Notes: generated by a model not told the origin, from the letters alone. 5,615 bases of DNA from Flavobacteriales bacterium (GCA_947462695.1 CANHQC010000148.1:1-5615), one strand, 5' to 3'. Counted from the stretch's first letter, positions 1 through 5,615 are shown. Made by a program: numbers and translations.

Positions 1-62
1 GTTAAGTGTCGCGGATCGAGGTGCTCTTCAATGTACGCGGTTAGTTGTTCAATGAATTTCAT
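1..62 (-). CDS. N-terminal fragment of an unidentified protein (runs off left edge)
   Basis: An ATG on the minus strand at 62-60 opens a frame that stays open to the window edge, giving 20 codons that read MKFIEQLTAYIEEHLDPRHL. The start lies only 2 nt after the TAA stop (67-65) of the DUF4143-type gene, so the two are probably co-transcribed and perhaps translationally coupled. The fragment looks like a soluble, acidic, helix-forming N-terminus without a signal peptide. I do not recognise the family and assign no function. The main argument that it is a real gene is its position: an ATG immediately behind a stop codon, on the same strand, with an open frame. A frame this short can also be open by chance. 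Confidence 0.45.
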   Translation of the reverse strand, partial: MKFIEQLTAYIEEHLDPRHL

Positions 63-64
63 GG

Positions 65-1204
65 TTAAGATTTTTGGGCAAGGAAACGCCAATAGGTGGC
101 GCGATTTAGCACGTGTGTTTTGATGTGTGGATAAGCTTCAGTAAATGAATTTGGAATTTTTGGTTTTTTTCGTTTATCCCATAGTGACTTAAAGGCTTCA
201 GTATTTCCAGTAAATGGATCAACTTCGATTAAATCAATTTGCTGGTTGGTGTGCGTTTTCCAAAAGAAATACTCTTTTTTGCGCAAATTCAGGTCATTCC
301 ATTTGATACGTTCTGCTATCAACCAGTTTTTCCAAAGTGCAGCTTGGTCGATTCGTATATCCATTGGATTAAAATTCTGAATTAACCCATTACGAATACC
401 AACATCTGTGAAATAGAACTGATGACTTTTTTTCAACTCATAGCGATGTCCGTTGGAGAACGACGGAAGACGGATGATCCAGAACGCTTTGACGAGAATA
501 TCAATATAGCGTTCAACAGTTTCATTATCCAGTTCACATTCCGTCGCGATTTGATTGTACGTAACGACTTCGCCAATATGAAACGCTAACTGGCGCAAAA
601 CACGCATCAATTGATCAGCTTTATTAATCCGTTCTCCTCTCCCTAAATGCGTAACAAAAAGTTGATTGGCAGCATCAATTAACCCATTTTCTAAATTATC
701 TTCTTGCGTATGTAAATCAACCGAATTACCGAAAATGATTCGCTTAGAAATAAGTTGTTCTTCTGCCGGCAACGAATGGTGCTGCGCTATTTCATAAAAG
801 GATGGGAATCCGATATGCACATACATGCCTTCTATACGCAAGGCTTCAATCAAGTATTCATCCAGTTGAGGCAGAAATGTACCTGTTAGAATAAGCGTAG
901 TCTGCAATTGATTCGTCAAAATCTGATCGATAATCACTTGAATATCGAACGGTAAAAATTGTGTTTCATCTAGAATCGTAAACGGTGCAGTAAATAAGGC
1001 ATTCCATTGCGTTGGATTGACCTCGCTTAACCGTTTTTTATCATTCGAATTTGCACATGAAAATTGGTCAAACACAACACCTTTTTCTGTTAGTATTTGA
1101 GCCATAATTCCCATTGGATTTAATCCTTTTGGAGCAGTTAGAACAAATAGTTTAGACTTCGTTAATCGTTGGGCGATTTCAGCTAATTGTATACGTGGAA
1201 TCAT
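65..1204 (-). CDS. AAA_14/DUF4143-type protein with degenerate ATPase and nuclease-like motifs
   Basis: This 379-residue protein has the full layout of the bacterial AAA_14 + DUF4143 family. An N-terminal ATPase-like domain covers about residues 1-140, with Walker B-like FTILDETQ at 75-82 and sensor 1-like LILTGTF at 104-110. A winged-helix-like segment lies near 203-245. The C-terminal DUF4143 domain has YFTDVGIRNGLI near 264-275, KNWLIAER near 292-299 and FFWKTHTNQQIDLIE at 313-327. The expected P-loop (GPRQVGKTT type) is replaced by TAPKGLNPM at 23-31, which has no GK[ST]. The family's usual FEFKW at the PD-(D/E)xK-like site appears here as AFKSLW (337-342). Length is normal and the frame is intact, so this is not a simple pseudogene. 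I chose ATG at 1204; a TTG codon directly before it would add one residue. Members of this family are often poorly characterised, and ATP hydrolysis here is doubtful. The next gene downstream begins 2 nt after the stop. Confidence 0.8.
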   Translation of the reverse strand: MIPRIQLAEIAQRLTKSKLFVLTAPKGLNPMGIMAQILTEKGVVFDQFSCANSNDKKRLSEVNPTQWNALFTAPFTILDETQFLPFDIQVIIDQILTNQLQTTLILTGTFLPQLDEYLIEALRIEGMYVHIGFPSFYEIAQHHSLPAEEQLISKRIIFGNSVDLHTQEDNLENGLIDAANQLFVTHLGRGERINKADQLMRVLRQLAFHIGEVVTYNQIATECELDNETVERYIDILVKAFWIIRLPSFSNGHRYELKKSHQFYFTDVGIRNGLIQNFNPMDIRIDQAALWKNWLIAERIKWNDLNLRKKEYFFWKTHTNQQIDLIEVDPFTGNTEAFKSLWDKRKKPKIPNSFTEAYPHIKTHVLNRATYWRFLAQKS

Positions 1205-1221
1205 CAAAATATGCTTTTACA

Positions 1222-1229
1222 CAAAAGTA
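1222..1229 (-). promoter_or_regulatory. Possible -7 promoter element for the DUF4143-type gene
   Basis: On the minus strand the sequence TACTTTTG matches the Bacteroidota -7 consensus TAnnTTTG, 17 nt before the ATG at 1204. It lies in the 70-nt gap after the TraB-like gene, so it could give the downstream pair its own promoter. No convincing -33 TTG is seen at the usual distance, and the region is A/T-rich, so a chance match is possible. Confidence 0.35.
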
Positions 1230-1274
1230 AAAGAAATCAGCTTTTTTCGATGAAATTAAATTGATTTTTGCGAA

Positions 1275-2519
1275 TTAGTCTATCCAAACTTTACTGAAGA
1301 AGGCATTTGGTCTGTTTGAATGCATGAATTTATTACCGCCATAAGCACGTAAAATGATGAGGTATTTTTCGCCTCTCATTAACCTTACCCAATGCAAACC
1401 GTGTGTATAGGTGTCGGATAATCCTTCAAAAACCTCGACGCCATCATCCAGAAATAAGTGCGTATAATTTGAGGCATCAGGACTGGCGATATAAATACTT
1501 GCTTGTTCATCAAAAGTCAACGTTGAATCAAACGGAGCAACCTCGATGGAGTAGGTATTTCCCTGACCCATTTCTCGGTAAATGATGTATGGATGGCTAT
1601 CCCAAATGTTCGTTTCAAGTGGTTTCCCCGGAAAAATTGCTGCAAGACCAATGGAGTCTAATTTGTAGGTATATGACCGGTTACTTTTTACGTCTTTGGC
1701 CTCTACAATTGGTTTTTCGGAGTATACAGCTTGTACCTTACGCAATTTGTATCCTTTTTTTCTAAGCAAGCTGATTAATCCTAGATCGCCTGATAAATGA
1801 CCTGCTCCAACAGCACAAAAGACAGCTTGCTTGCGGATTAAGCTATCAATACCTTTAAACATGCCTTTGTTGCGGTTGACAATCAAGTCATCGTACATTC
1901 CGGGATAGATGGACATGTTAGTACGCATCATACGGTCAAGTAAGGAGATATCACCTTTGAGGTAAATTTCGGTCAGTCGTTCCTGTGTAAAGTCCAGCGC
2001 TGTTTCTGCAATTCCTTCCAATTCGGGCTTGACATAATCCGAAACGAGATTTAACTGATCTTCCACACGTTCAAGCGGAAAGAAACGCTTCTGTGCATTG
2101 TAGCAGTACTCTAAAAAGTACGCATCCAAGAATTGTGGCATGCCATCTTCATTGCCATACAATGTTTTTGTTGCTTTGTTTGATCCGGTGTAAGGCATTC
2201 CCTTATTGTCGTATAGAACTTTTATTTCTTCTTTACGCGTGTCCCAATCTTCGAAGAGCGAAAAAATATCGGTTTCGAGTACAACCGCTTCGGCTCTATT
2301 TAAAGCCACATAAACGGAGTCTGAAAAGCGAAAAAGTCGCTTATCATTGGAATGAAGGCTTCCGTACAAATAGCTTTTAGTTTTTAATCCGTTTCCCGAG
2401 ATTTCCCAAAGCAATTCATTTTCCGGTTCAATAAATTGTGCTTTTGCTAGGTTAACTGCAAAAAGGAATCCTGCTGAAAGGATCAGTTTGAAAATTTGGG
2501 GTGTTGGTTTAATCAGCAT
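1275..2519 (-). CDS. Secreted TraB/GumN-family protein with an extra C-terminal domain
   Basis: This 414-residue protein starts with a signal peptide: Lys-containing n-region, hydrophobic core near 12-24, and a likely signal peptidase I site AKA|Q at 27/28. It therefore probably acts in the periplasm or at the cell surface. Residues about 36-262 match the TraB/GumN fold, which is related to the TIKI/erythromycin-esterase-like proteases. Visible signs are LLWEISGNG at 36-44, the first GxxH motif GSLH at 53-56, a conserved acidic residue in VVLETD (E82), PLERVEDQ at 148-155, an RN pair at 216-217, and the second GxxH motif GAGH at 238-241. TIKI members are metal-dependent proteases; activity and substrate here are unknown. 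Residues about 265-414 form a further domain rich in predicted beta strands that contains FPGKP at 296-300, which I cannot name with confidence. The ATG overlaps the end of hutI by 7 nt, so translation is probably coupled to hutI. Confidence 0.85.
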   Translation of the reverse strand: MLIKPTPQIFKLILSAGFLFAVNLAKAQFIEPENELLWEISGNGLKTKSYLYGSLHSNDKRLFRFSDSVYVALNRAEAVVLETDIFSLFEDWDTRKEEIKVLYDNKGMPYTGSNKATKTLYGNEDGMPQFLDAYFLEYCYNAQKRFFPLERVEDQLNLVSDYVKPELEGIAETALDFTQERLTEIYLKGDISLLDRMMRTNMSIYPGMYDDLIVNRNKGMFKGIDSLIRKQAVFCAVGAGHLSGDLGLISLLRKKGYKLRKVQAVYSEKPIVEAKDVKSNRSYTYKLDSIGLAAIFPGKPLETNIWDSHPYIIYREMGQGNTYSIEVAPFDSTLTFDEQASIYIASPDASNYTHLFLDDGVEVFEGLSDTYTHGLHWVRLMRGEKYLIILRAYGGNKFMHSNRPNAFFSKVWID

Positions 2520-3745
2520 ACAACTTGTTCAATTAGTTGATCCCCAAAGGAATAGGGTATAAAAGCCAGCGAAGGAATTTCGGTTGTAATCAATACCGGT
2601 GCTGCGTAACCCAATGCAATTCGTCCATTTGAACTTTCTAATCCCATAGCATAAGCCGCATTGATCGTTAGCGCATTGAGTGCTTCTTCAGGTGTCATTT
2701 TCATTTTAATACAAGCAAGCGACCAGACAACACTTAAATTTCCGTTTGGTGTAGAACCAGGATTGTAATCGCTTGCGAGTGCCAATGGTAATCCTGCGTT
2801 TATTAATCGACGGGCATCTGTGTAGGGTATAGATAGAAAATGGGAGCAACCAGGAAGTGCGACCGGCATACAGTTGCTTTCCTGCAGCGCTAAAATGTCA
2901 TCGTCGGCTATCTCTTCCAAATGATCCACGGAAAGTGCTCCGTATTCAATCGCTTTTCGGACGCCACCCATTACTGAAAACTGATTGACATGAACTTTTG
3001 GTGTTAAGCCATATTGTTTTCCAGCTAGCAGAATCTCTTCCATTTCTTCTACCGAAAAGTAATTTCGTTCACAAAACACATCGATATAATCTGCCAGTTG
3101 TTCTTTTGTTACTTGAGGGAGCATTTCGTTTACAATCAAGTCAATGTATCCGCGGTGATCTTCTTTATATTCTTTTGGAAACGCATGGGCTCCAAGAAAA
3201 GTTGCTTTTACTGGAATCGGCATCGATTGCTTCAATCGTTTAATCACCCGCAGCATTTTTAATTCAGCCTCTACCGACAGCCCATAACCCGATTTAATTT
3301 CGATGGCGCCTGTACCATAACTCATCACCCGATGGATTCGTGCGACTGCGTGCTCGTACAATTCATCTTCAGACATTTCGTTAAGCCGAGCGGCTGAATT
3401 CAAAATTCCACCACCCTTTAGCGCAATTTCTTCATAGGATAGACCATTAATCCGATCGACGAATTCTTCTTCGCGCGTTTTTGCAAAAACAAGGTGTGTA
3501 TGAGCGTCGCAGAAAGCAGGTAGAACGGATTTACCCGTAGCGTCAATTACTGTTAAATTTGACCAATCATCTATGCCAATGAGCTCGGACATTTTTCCGT
3601 AAGCTACTATTTTGCCTTCTTCAAGTGCGACAAAAGCATCATGAATCACAGGTACATGAGCCATCTGTTTACCCCGCACAATGTTTGGTAAATCTTCACC
3701 GGCTTGATAAAGTGATTTAATATTTTTAATCAGCGTTTTGCTCAT
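2513..3745 (-). CDS. hutI: Imidazolonepropionase (histidine degradation, third step)
   Basis: HutI is a cytosolic amidohydrolase that hydrolyses 4-imidazolone-5-propanoate to N-formimino-L-glutamate. The 410-residue length is normal for the family. Metal-site residues are visible: DAHTH with H82 and H84, H252 in VHVNQF, and D326 in ASDYNPGS. H187 in LGAHAFP and H275 in SVDHLEE fit the substrate-binding and catalytic histidines. R91 and Y154 (KSGYG) match other substrate contacts known in HutI. The GGGI segment at 111-114 is also typical. Q255 occupies the position of an acidic residue that Bacillus HutI has in its ADEF motif. I do not know whether this matters, and it may be a lineage trait. 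No hutH, hutU or formiminoglutamate-processing gene is in the window. Its stop overlaps the start of the TraB-like gene downstream. ATG at 3745 is supported by the MSKTLIKNIKSL start that precedes the beta-sandwich region. Confidence 0.96.
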   Translation of the reverse strand: MSKTLIKNIKSLYQAGEDLPNIVRGKQMAHVPVIHDAFVALEEGKIVAYGKMSELIGIDDWSNLTVIDATGKSVLPAFCDAHTHLVFAKTREEEFVDRINGLSYEEIALKGGGILNSAARLNEMSEDELYEHAVARIHRVMSYGTGAIEIKSGYGLSVEAELKMLRVIKRLKQSMPIPVKATFLGAHAFPKEYKEDHRGYIDLIVNEMLPQVTKEQLADYIDVFCERNYFSVEEMEEILLAGKQYGLTPKVHVNQFSVMGGVRKAIEYGALSVDHLEEIADDDILALQESNCMPVALPGCSHFLSIPYTDARRLINAGLPLALASDYNPGSTPNGNLSVVWSLACIKMKMTPEEALNALTINAAYAMGLESSNGRIALGYAAPVLITTEIPSLAFIPYSFGDQLIEQVVC

Positions 3746-3756
3746 AACACAGGGGT

Positions 3757-3764
3757 CAAAGGTA
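3757..3764 (-). promoter_or_regulatory. Possible -7 promoter element for hutI
   Basis: Read on the minus strand, TACCTTTG fits the Bacteroidota TAnnTTTG element, 11 nt before the hutI ATG. A transcript from it would have a leader of only a few nucleotides. No TTG lies at a good -33 distance; the nearest, within the TTTTGGG around 3793-3797, is about 28 nt away. A small interrupted palindrome (TACG-A-CGTA, 3763-3771) overlaps its upstream edge, which could be a regulator site but is too short to claim. Confidence 0.4.
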
Positions 3765-3867
3765 CGACGTATTTCATGAATTCCCGAAAACCCAAAAGAA
3801 AGTCCTGTTATATTCTGTTAAATGGGCAGTTCAATAAACAAAAGACAGTTTCACACATGCAGTTGAG

Positions 3868-3897
3868 TTGTTCATAATGAAAATTATTATAAATTTG
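3868..3897 (+). promoter_or_regulatory. Promoter of the tRNA-Leu gene
   Basis: TTG at 3868-3870 and TAAATTTG at 3890-3897 are separated by 19 nt. This matches the Bacteroidota housekeeping promoter TTG-N(17-23)-TAnnTTTG in sequence and spacing. Transcription would start a few nt after 3897, giving a pre-tRNA leader of roughly 20-25 nt before the mature 5' end at 3928. It is the best promoter in the window and one of the stronger clues to the phylum. Confidence 0.75.
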
Positions 3898-3906
3898 CAC
3901 CCTAAT

Positions 3907-3921
3907 TAACCCGAAAGGTTA
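3907..3921 (+). other. Small hairpin in the tRNA leader
   Basis: TAACC (3907-3911) and GGTTA (3917-3921) are exact complements separated by CGAAA, giving a 5-bp stem-loop. It ends 6 nt before the mature tRNA 5' end, inside the leader predicted from the upstream promoter. It might affect leader folding or RNase P processing. With five base pairs, chance is an adequate explanation. Confidence 0.35.
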
Positions 3922-3927
3922 CTGAAT

Positions 3928-4009
3928 GCCTCGGTGGCGGAACTGGTAGACGCGCTGGATTCAAAATCCTGTACTTTCGGGTGTGCCGGTTCGATTCCGG
4001 CCCGAGGTA
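3928..4009 (+). tRNA. tRNA-Leu (anticodon CAA)
   Basis: The full class II cloverleaf can be drawn. The acceptor stem is GCCTCGG (3928-3934) with CCGAGGT (4002-4008), closed by a G1-U72 wobble. The D stem is GCG/CGC (3937-3939 with 3951-3953), with GG at 3945-3946 in the loop. The anticodon stem is CTGGA/TCCTG (3955-3959 with 3967-3971), loop TTCAAAA, anticodon CAA at 3962-3964, reading the UUG codon. A long variable arm runs 3972-3984, with a short stem and TTCG loop. The T stem is GCCGG/CCGGC with loop TTCGATT. The discriminator is A4009. CCA is not encoded and must be added by the nucleotidyltransferase. The second anticodon-stem pair is a U-U mismatch (3956 and 3970). The long variable arm and A73 support leucine identity. 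Confidence 0.95.
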
Positions 4010-4010
4010 C

Positions 4011-4061
4011 AAAAAGCAGAGTGAGTGTGAGAGCGAGAGCGATACACGACTCTGCTTTTTT
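4011..4061 (+). terminator. Rho-independent terminator after tRNA-Leu
   Basis: AAAAAGCAGAGT (4011-4022) is exactly complementary to ACTCTGCTTTTT (4049-4060), followed by another T, giving a 12-bp stem with a U-run. An inner GTGT/ACAC pairing (4025-4028 with 4044-4047) can extend it past a small internal loop. The stem begins 1 nt after the discriminator base, so it would end the tRNA transcript promptly and separate it from fbp. The A-tract on the left arm makes it potentially bidirectional. Confidence 0.75.
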
Positions 4062-4090
4062 CTTCACTCTCACGCTCATTCTCGCGCTCA
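4019..4090. repeat. Degenerate hexamer repeats forming inverted arms
   Basis: The left arm holds four adjacent hexamers of the form G[AT]G[CT]GA: GAGTGA, GTGTGA, GAGCGA and GAGCGA, at 4019-4042. The right arm, 4061-4090, holds five hexamers of the opposite sense: TCTTCA, CTCTCA, CGCTCA, TTCTCG and CGCTCA. The terminator loop and right stem lie between the arms. Bases 4019-4033 can pair with 4067-4081 over 15 positions including two G-U pairs, which competes with the base of the terminator stem. Alternatively 4031-4039 pairs with 4081-4089 with one mismatch, just before a T6 run at 4091-4096. I see no coding function; open frames across this region are repeat artefacts. Confidence 0.65.
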
Positions 4091-4166
4091 TTTTTTGCAT
4101 TGACTTTATCGAAGGGTCATTGTCAATTCTTCTCTCCTGTTTTCGTTAATTCTCTTATAAAATCGC

Positions 4167-4174
4167 GATATTTG
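4167..4174 (+). promoter_or_regulatory. Weak candidate promoter element for fbp
   Basis: GATATTTG differs from the TAnnTTTG consensus at one position and lies 15 nt before the fbp ATG at 4190, where Bacteroidota promoters often sit. The upstream TTTTCG near 4140-4145 is a poor -33 match. Because a terminator follows the tRNA, fbp should need its own promoter somewhere in 4062-4185, and this is the best candidate I see. Confidence 0.35.
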
Positions 4175-4189
4175 CACAAAATTAAACGC

Positions 4190-5203
4190 ATGTCAAAAGT
4201 TACGACCCTCAACGAATTTATCCTTGATAATCAAGCCGACTTCCCTTTCGCAACAGGCGAGTTATCTCGTATTCTTAATGACATTACTGTAGCGTCTAAA
4301 ATAGTTAGTCGAGATGTGCGAAAAGCAGGATTGGTCGATCATATTCTTGGTGCTCAAGGCGAAACTAATATTCAAGGTGAGGACCAGCAAAAGTTGGATG
4401 TCGTTGCTGACCAACAGTTCATTAAAGCGTTTGAAAATGGCGGTGAAGTCTGCGGTATCGCTTCGGAAGAAAATGATGATTTTGTAGCGTTTACCTCAGA
4501 ATCAGCCAAACAAGGTAAATATGTTGTATTGTTTGATCCGTTGGATGGTTCGTCTAACATCGATGTGAATGTTTCTATCGGCACCATTTTTTCCATATAC
4601 CGCCGTGTTTCTGAAGTTGGAACGTTGGCTACACTAGAAGATATGTTGCAGCCGGGAACGGCTCAAGTTGCCGCTGGGTATGTATTGTACGGCTCTTCAA
4701 CGATGCTCGTTTATACTACCGGAAAAGGAGTCAATGGATTTACACTTGATCCTTCTATTGGTGAGTTTTGTTTGTCGCATCCCAATATGCGCATGCCTGA
4801 AAGTGGCCGTATTTATGCCATGAACGAAGGAAATATTGACATTTGTGAACCTGGAATTAAAGCGTACACACAGTATTGTCAAAGTTTTGACAACGATAAA
4901 GGAGCACCCTATTCTGGACGATACATTGGCTCGTTGGTGGCAGATTTTCACCGCAATATGATTAAGGGCGGAATTTACATTTATCCCGATACGACAACTT
5001 CTCCAGAAGGTAGATTGCGACTGTTATATGAGTGTAACCCATTAGCATTTATCGCAGAACAAGCTGGCGGATTGGCAACTACCGGAAGAAAACGAATTCT
5101 CGATATCAAACCAGAACGCCTTCATCAACGAGTGCCGTATTTCATTGGTTCAAAAAACATGGTCGAAAAAGTAATGAGCCTGTTGATTGAACATGGAAAG
5201 TAA
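4190..5203 (+). CDS. fbp: Class I fructose-1,6-bisphosphatase
   Basis: This cytosolic enzyme hydrolyses fructose 1,6-bisphosphate to fructose 6-phosphate and phosphate, the committed step of gluconeogenesis. The 337-residue protein has the class I signatures: GEDQQKLD at 63-70, SEEN at 92-95, [10 protein letters not shown] at 116-125, [13 protein letters not shown] at 244-256, GGIYIYPDT at 260-268, and [14 protein letters not shown] at 274-287. The metal ligands of the mammalian enzyme (E97, D118, D121, E280) correspond to E93, D116, D119 and E281. The frame is open upstream to an ATG at 4100, but those 30 extra codons lie in the repeat-flanked spacer and do not look like family sequence. ATG at 4190, giving [10 protein letters not shown], fits the family N-terminus. 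There is no Shine-Dalgarno sequence, as is common in this phylum. The stop overlaps the start of mfd by 11 nt, so the two are probably one transcript. Confidence 0.97.
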   Translation: MSKVTTLNEFILDNQADFPFATGELSRILNDITVASKIVSRDVRKAGLVDHILGAQGETNIQGEDQQKLDVVADQQFIKAFENGGEVCGIASEENDDFVAFTSESAKQGKYVVLFDPLDGSSNIDVNVSIGTIFSIYRRVSEVGTLATLEDMLQPGTAQVAAGYVLYGSSTMLVYTTGKGVNGFTLDPSIGEFCLSHPNMRMPESGRIYAMNEGNIDICEPGIKAYTQYCQSFDNDKGAPYSGRYIGSLVADFHRNMIKGGIYIYPDTTTSPEGRLRLLYECNPLAFIAEQAGGLATTGRKRILDIKPERLHQRVPYFIGSKNMVEKVMSLLIEHGK

Positions 5204-5615
5204 ATCCCTTAAAGCTCTTTTCTCGAAAAATCCACGCATCGACGAGACAGCCGAGCAGTTGCGTTATGCGCAAACCAGAATTCATTGGAAAGGATTAGTC
5301 GGATCTTCACGCGCATTATCTGCTGGAGCAATTGCAGAACAAACTCCCGGTAATCAATTATTCATTCTCGGGGATAAAGAGGAAGCGGCTTATTTTCTTA
5401 ACGACCTCGAAAGCCTTTATCCGGAAGATCCACGTATCTTATTTTACCCGGCTTCGTACCGTGTACCCTATCAGTTGGAGGAAACGGATAATGCCAACGT
5501 TGTCGCTCGTGCTGAAGTGCTCGAACGCATCAATAACGGAGCAAGTGTCTGGGTGGTGACATACCCGCAAGCGCTCTTCGAGAAAGTTCCGACACAGAAA
5601 AAACTCGCAGCCAAC
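5193..5615 (+). CDS. mfd: Transcription-repair coupling factor, N-terminal part (runs off right edge)
   Basis: An ATG at 5193, inside the last codons of fbp, opens a frame that runs 141 codons to the window edge without a stop. The sequence matches the N-terminal UvrB-like region (D1a/D2) of Mfd. Signs are [17 protein letters not shown] near 32-48, [18 protein letters not shown] near 56-73, [13 protein letters not shown] near 82-94, and [12 protein letters not shown] near 121-132. In the full protein this region is followed by an RNA polymerase-interacting domain and a helicase/translocase motor. Mfd displaces stalled RNA polymerase at lesions and recruits UvrA. A full Mfd is over 1,100 residues, so only about an eighth is present, and the motor motifs cannot be checked here. 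The ATG is the only start close to the fbp stop and gives a plausible short leader, [13 protein letters not shown]. Confidence 0.9.
   Translation, partial: MESKSLKALFSKNPRIDETAEQLRYAQTRIHWKGLVGSSRALSAGAIAEQTPGNQLFILGDKEEAAYFLNDLESLYPEDPRILFYPASYRVPYQLEETDNANVVARAEVLERINNGASVWVVTYPQALFEKVPTQKKLAAN

Noticed and set aside
1229..1248. AAAAG/CTTTT inverted repeat between the TraB-like and DUF4143-type genes as a terminator
   Set aside because: The stem is 5 bp and almost all A-T. It is too weak to claim and is expected by chance in A/T-rich spacer.
1403..3243. Plus-strand open frames opposite the TraB-like gene and hutI
   Set aside because: They are antisense to well-supported genes and show no domain features or plausible starts.
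3773..3783. Overlapping palindromes TTCATGAA and GAATTC upstream of hutI as an operator
   Set aside because: Short palindromes of this size are common. There is no second copy and no known Hut regulator motif that I can match.
3928..4096. tRNA-Leu as an integration site of a mobile element
   Set aside because: No integrase, no direct repeat of the tRNA 3' end in the window, and housekeeping genes lie directly downstream.
4099..4127. ATTGAC/GTCAAT inverted repeat before fbp
   Set aside because: Six base pairs with a 17-nt loop, and an alternative TGAC/GTCA pairing exists. No operator or riboswitch pattern is recognisable.
3906..4149. Open frames on both strands over the tRNA and the repeat region
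   Set aside because: They translate the tRNA itself and the hexamer repeats (alternating residues such as VSVRARA and LALTLTL). They have no family signature and are artefacts.
4100..4189. A 30-codon N-terminal extension of fbp
   Set aside because: It would start next to the repeat arm, has no resemblance to the FBPase N-terminus, and covers the best promoter candidate. The ATG at 4190 matches the family start.
4372..4951. Minus-strand open frames inside fbp, and a plus-strand frame at 5332-5559 inside mfd
   Set aside because: They are shadows of strongly recognisable coding sequences in another frame.
1..5615. CRISPR array, insertion sequence, toxin-antitoxin pair or defence island
   Set aside because: No spaced direct repeats, transposase, terminal inverted repeats or paired small toxin and antitoxin genes are visible. 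The DUF4143-type protein alone is not enough to call a defence system.

Overview
The window looks like a chromosomal segment of a member of the Bacteroidota, probably near the Flavobacteriales. No order or genus can be fixed from sequence alone. The support is indirect but consistent. Starts lack Shine-Dalgarno sequences. The tRNA promoter has the Bacteroidota form TTG-N19-TAnnTTTG. The tRNA-Leu does not encode CCA and closes its acceptor stem with G1-U72. The protein families read as Bacteroidota versions.

Left part, minus strand, transcribed right to left: hutI (imidazolonepropionase) overlaps by 7 nt a secreted TraB/GumN-family protein. After about 70 nt comes an AAA_14/DUF4143-type protein whose ATP-binding and nuclease-like motifs are degraded. 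Two nt past its stop, a further gene starts and runs off the left edge. hutI and the traB-like gene form a tight transcription unit. The DUF4143 gene and its partner form a second tight pair, which may have its own promoter.

Middle: a 182-nt divergent spacer separates hutI from a plus-strand tRNA-Leu(CAA). The tRNA has a clear promoter and, one nt after its end, a 12-bp hairpin with a T-run. That terminator is embedded in GA/TC-type hexamer repeats that form inverted arms and can fold in competing ways.

Right part, plus strand: fbp (class I fructose-1,6-bisphosphatase, gluconeogenesis) overlaps by 11 nt the start of mfd (transcription-repair coupling factor), of which only the first 141 codons are present.

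Most of the window is ordinary housekeeping and catabolic content. I do not see a convincing new defence or mobile system. The points that merit a second look are the motif-degenerate DUF4143 protein with its tightly linked partner, the hexamer-repeat structure behind the tRNA, and the extra C-terminal domain on the TraB-like protein.
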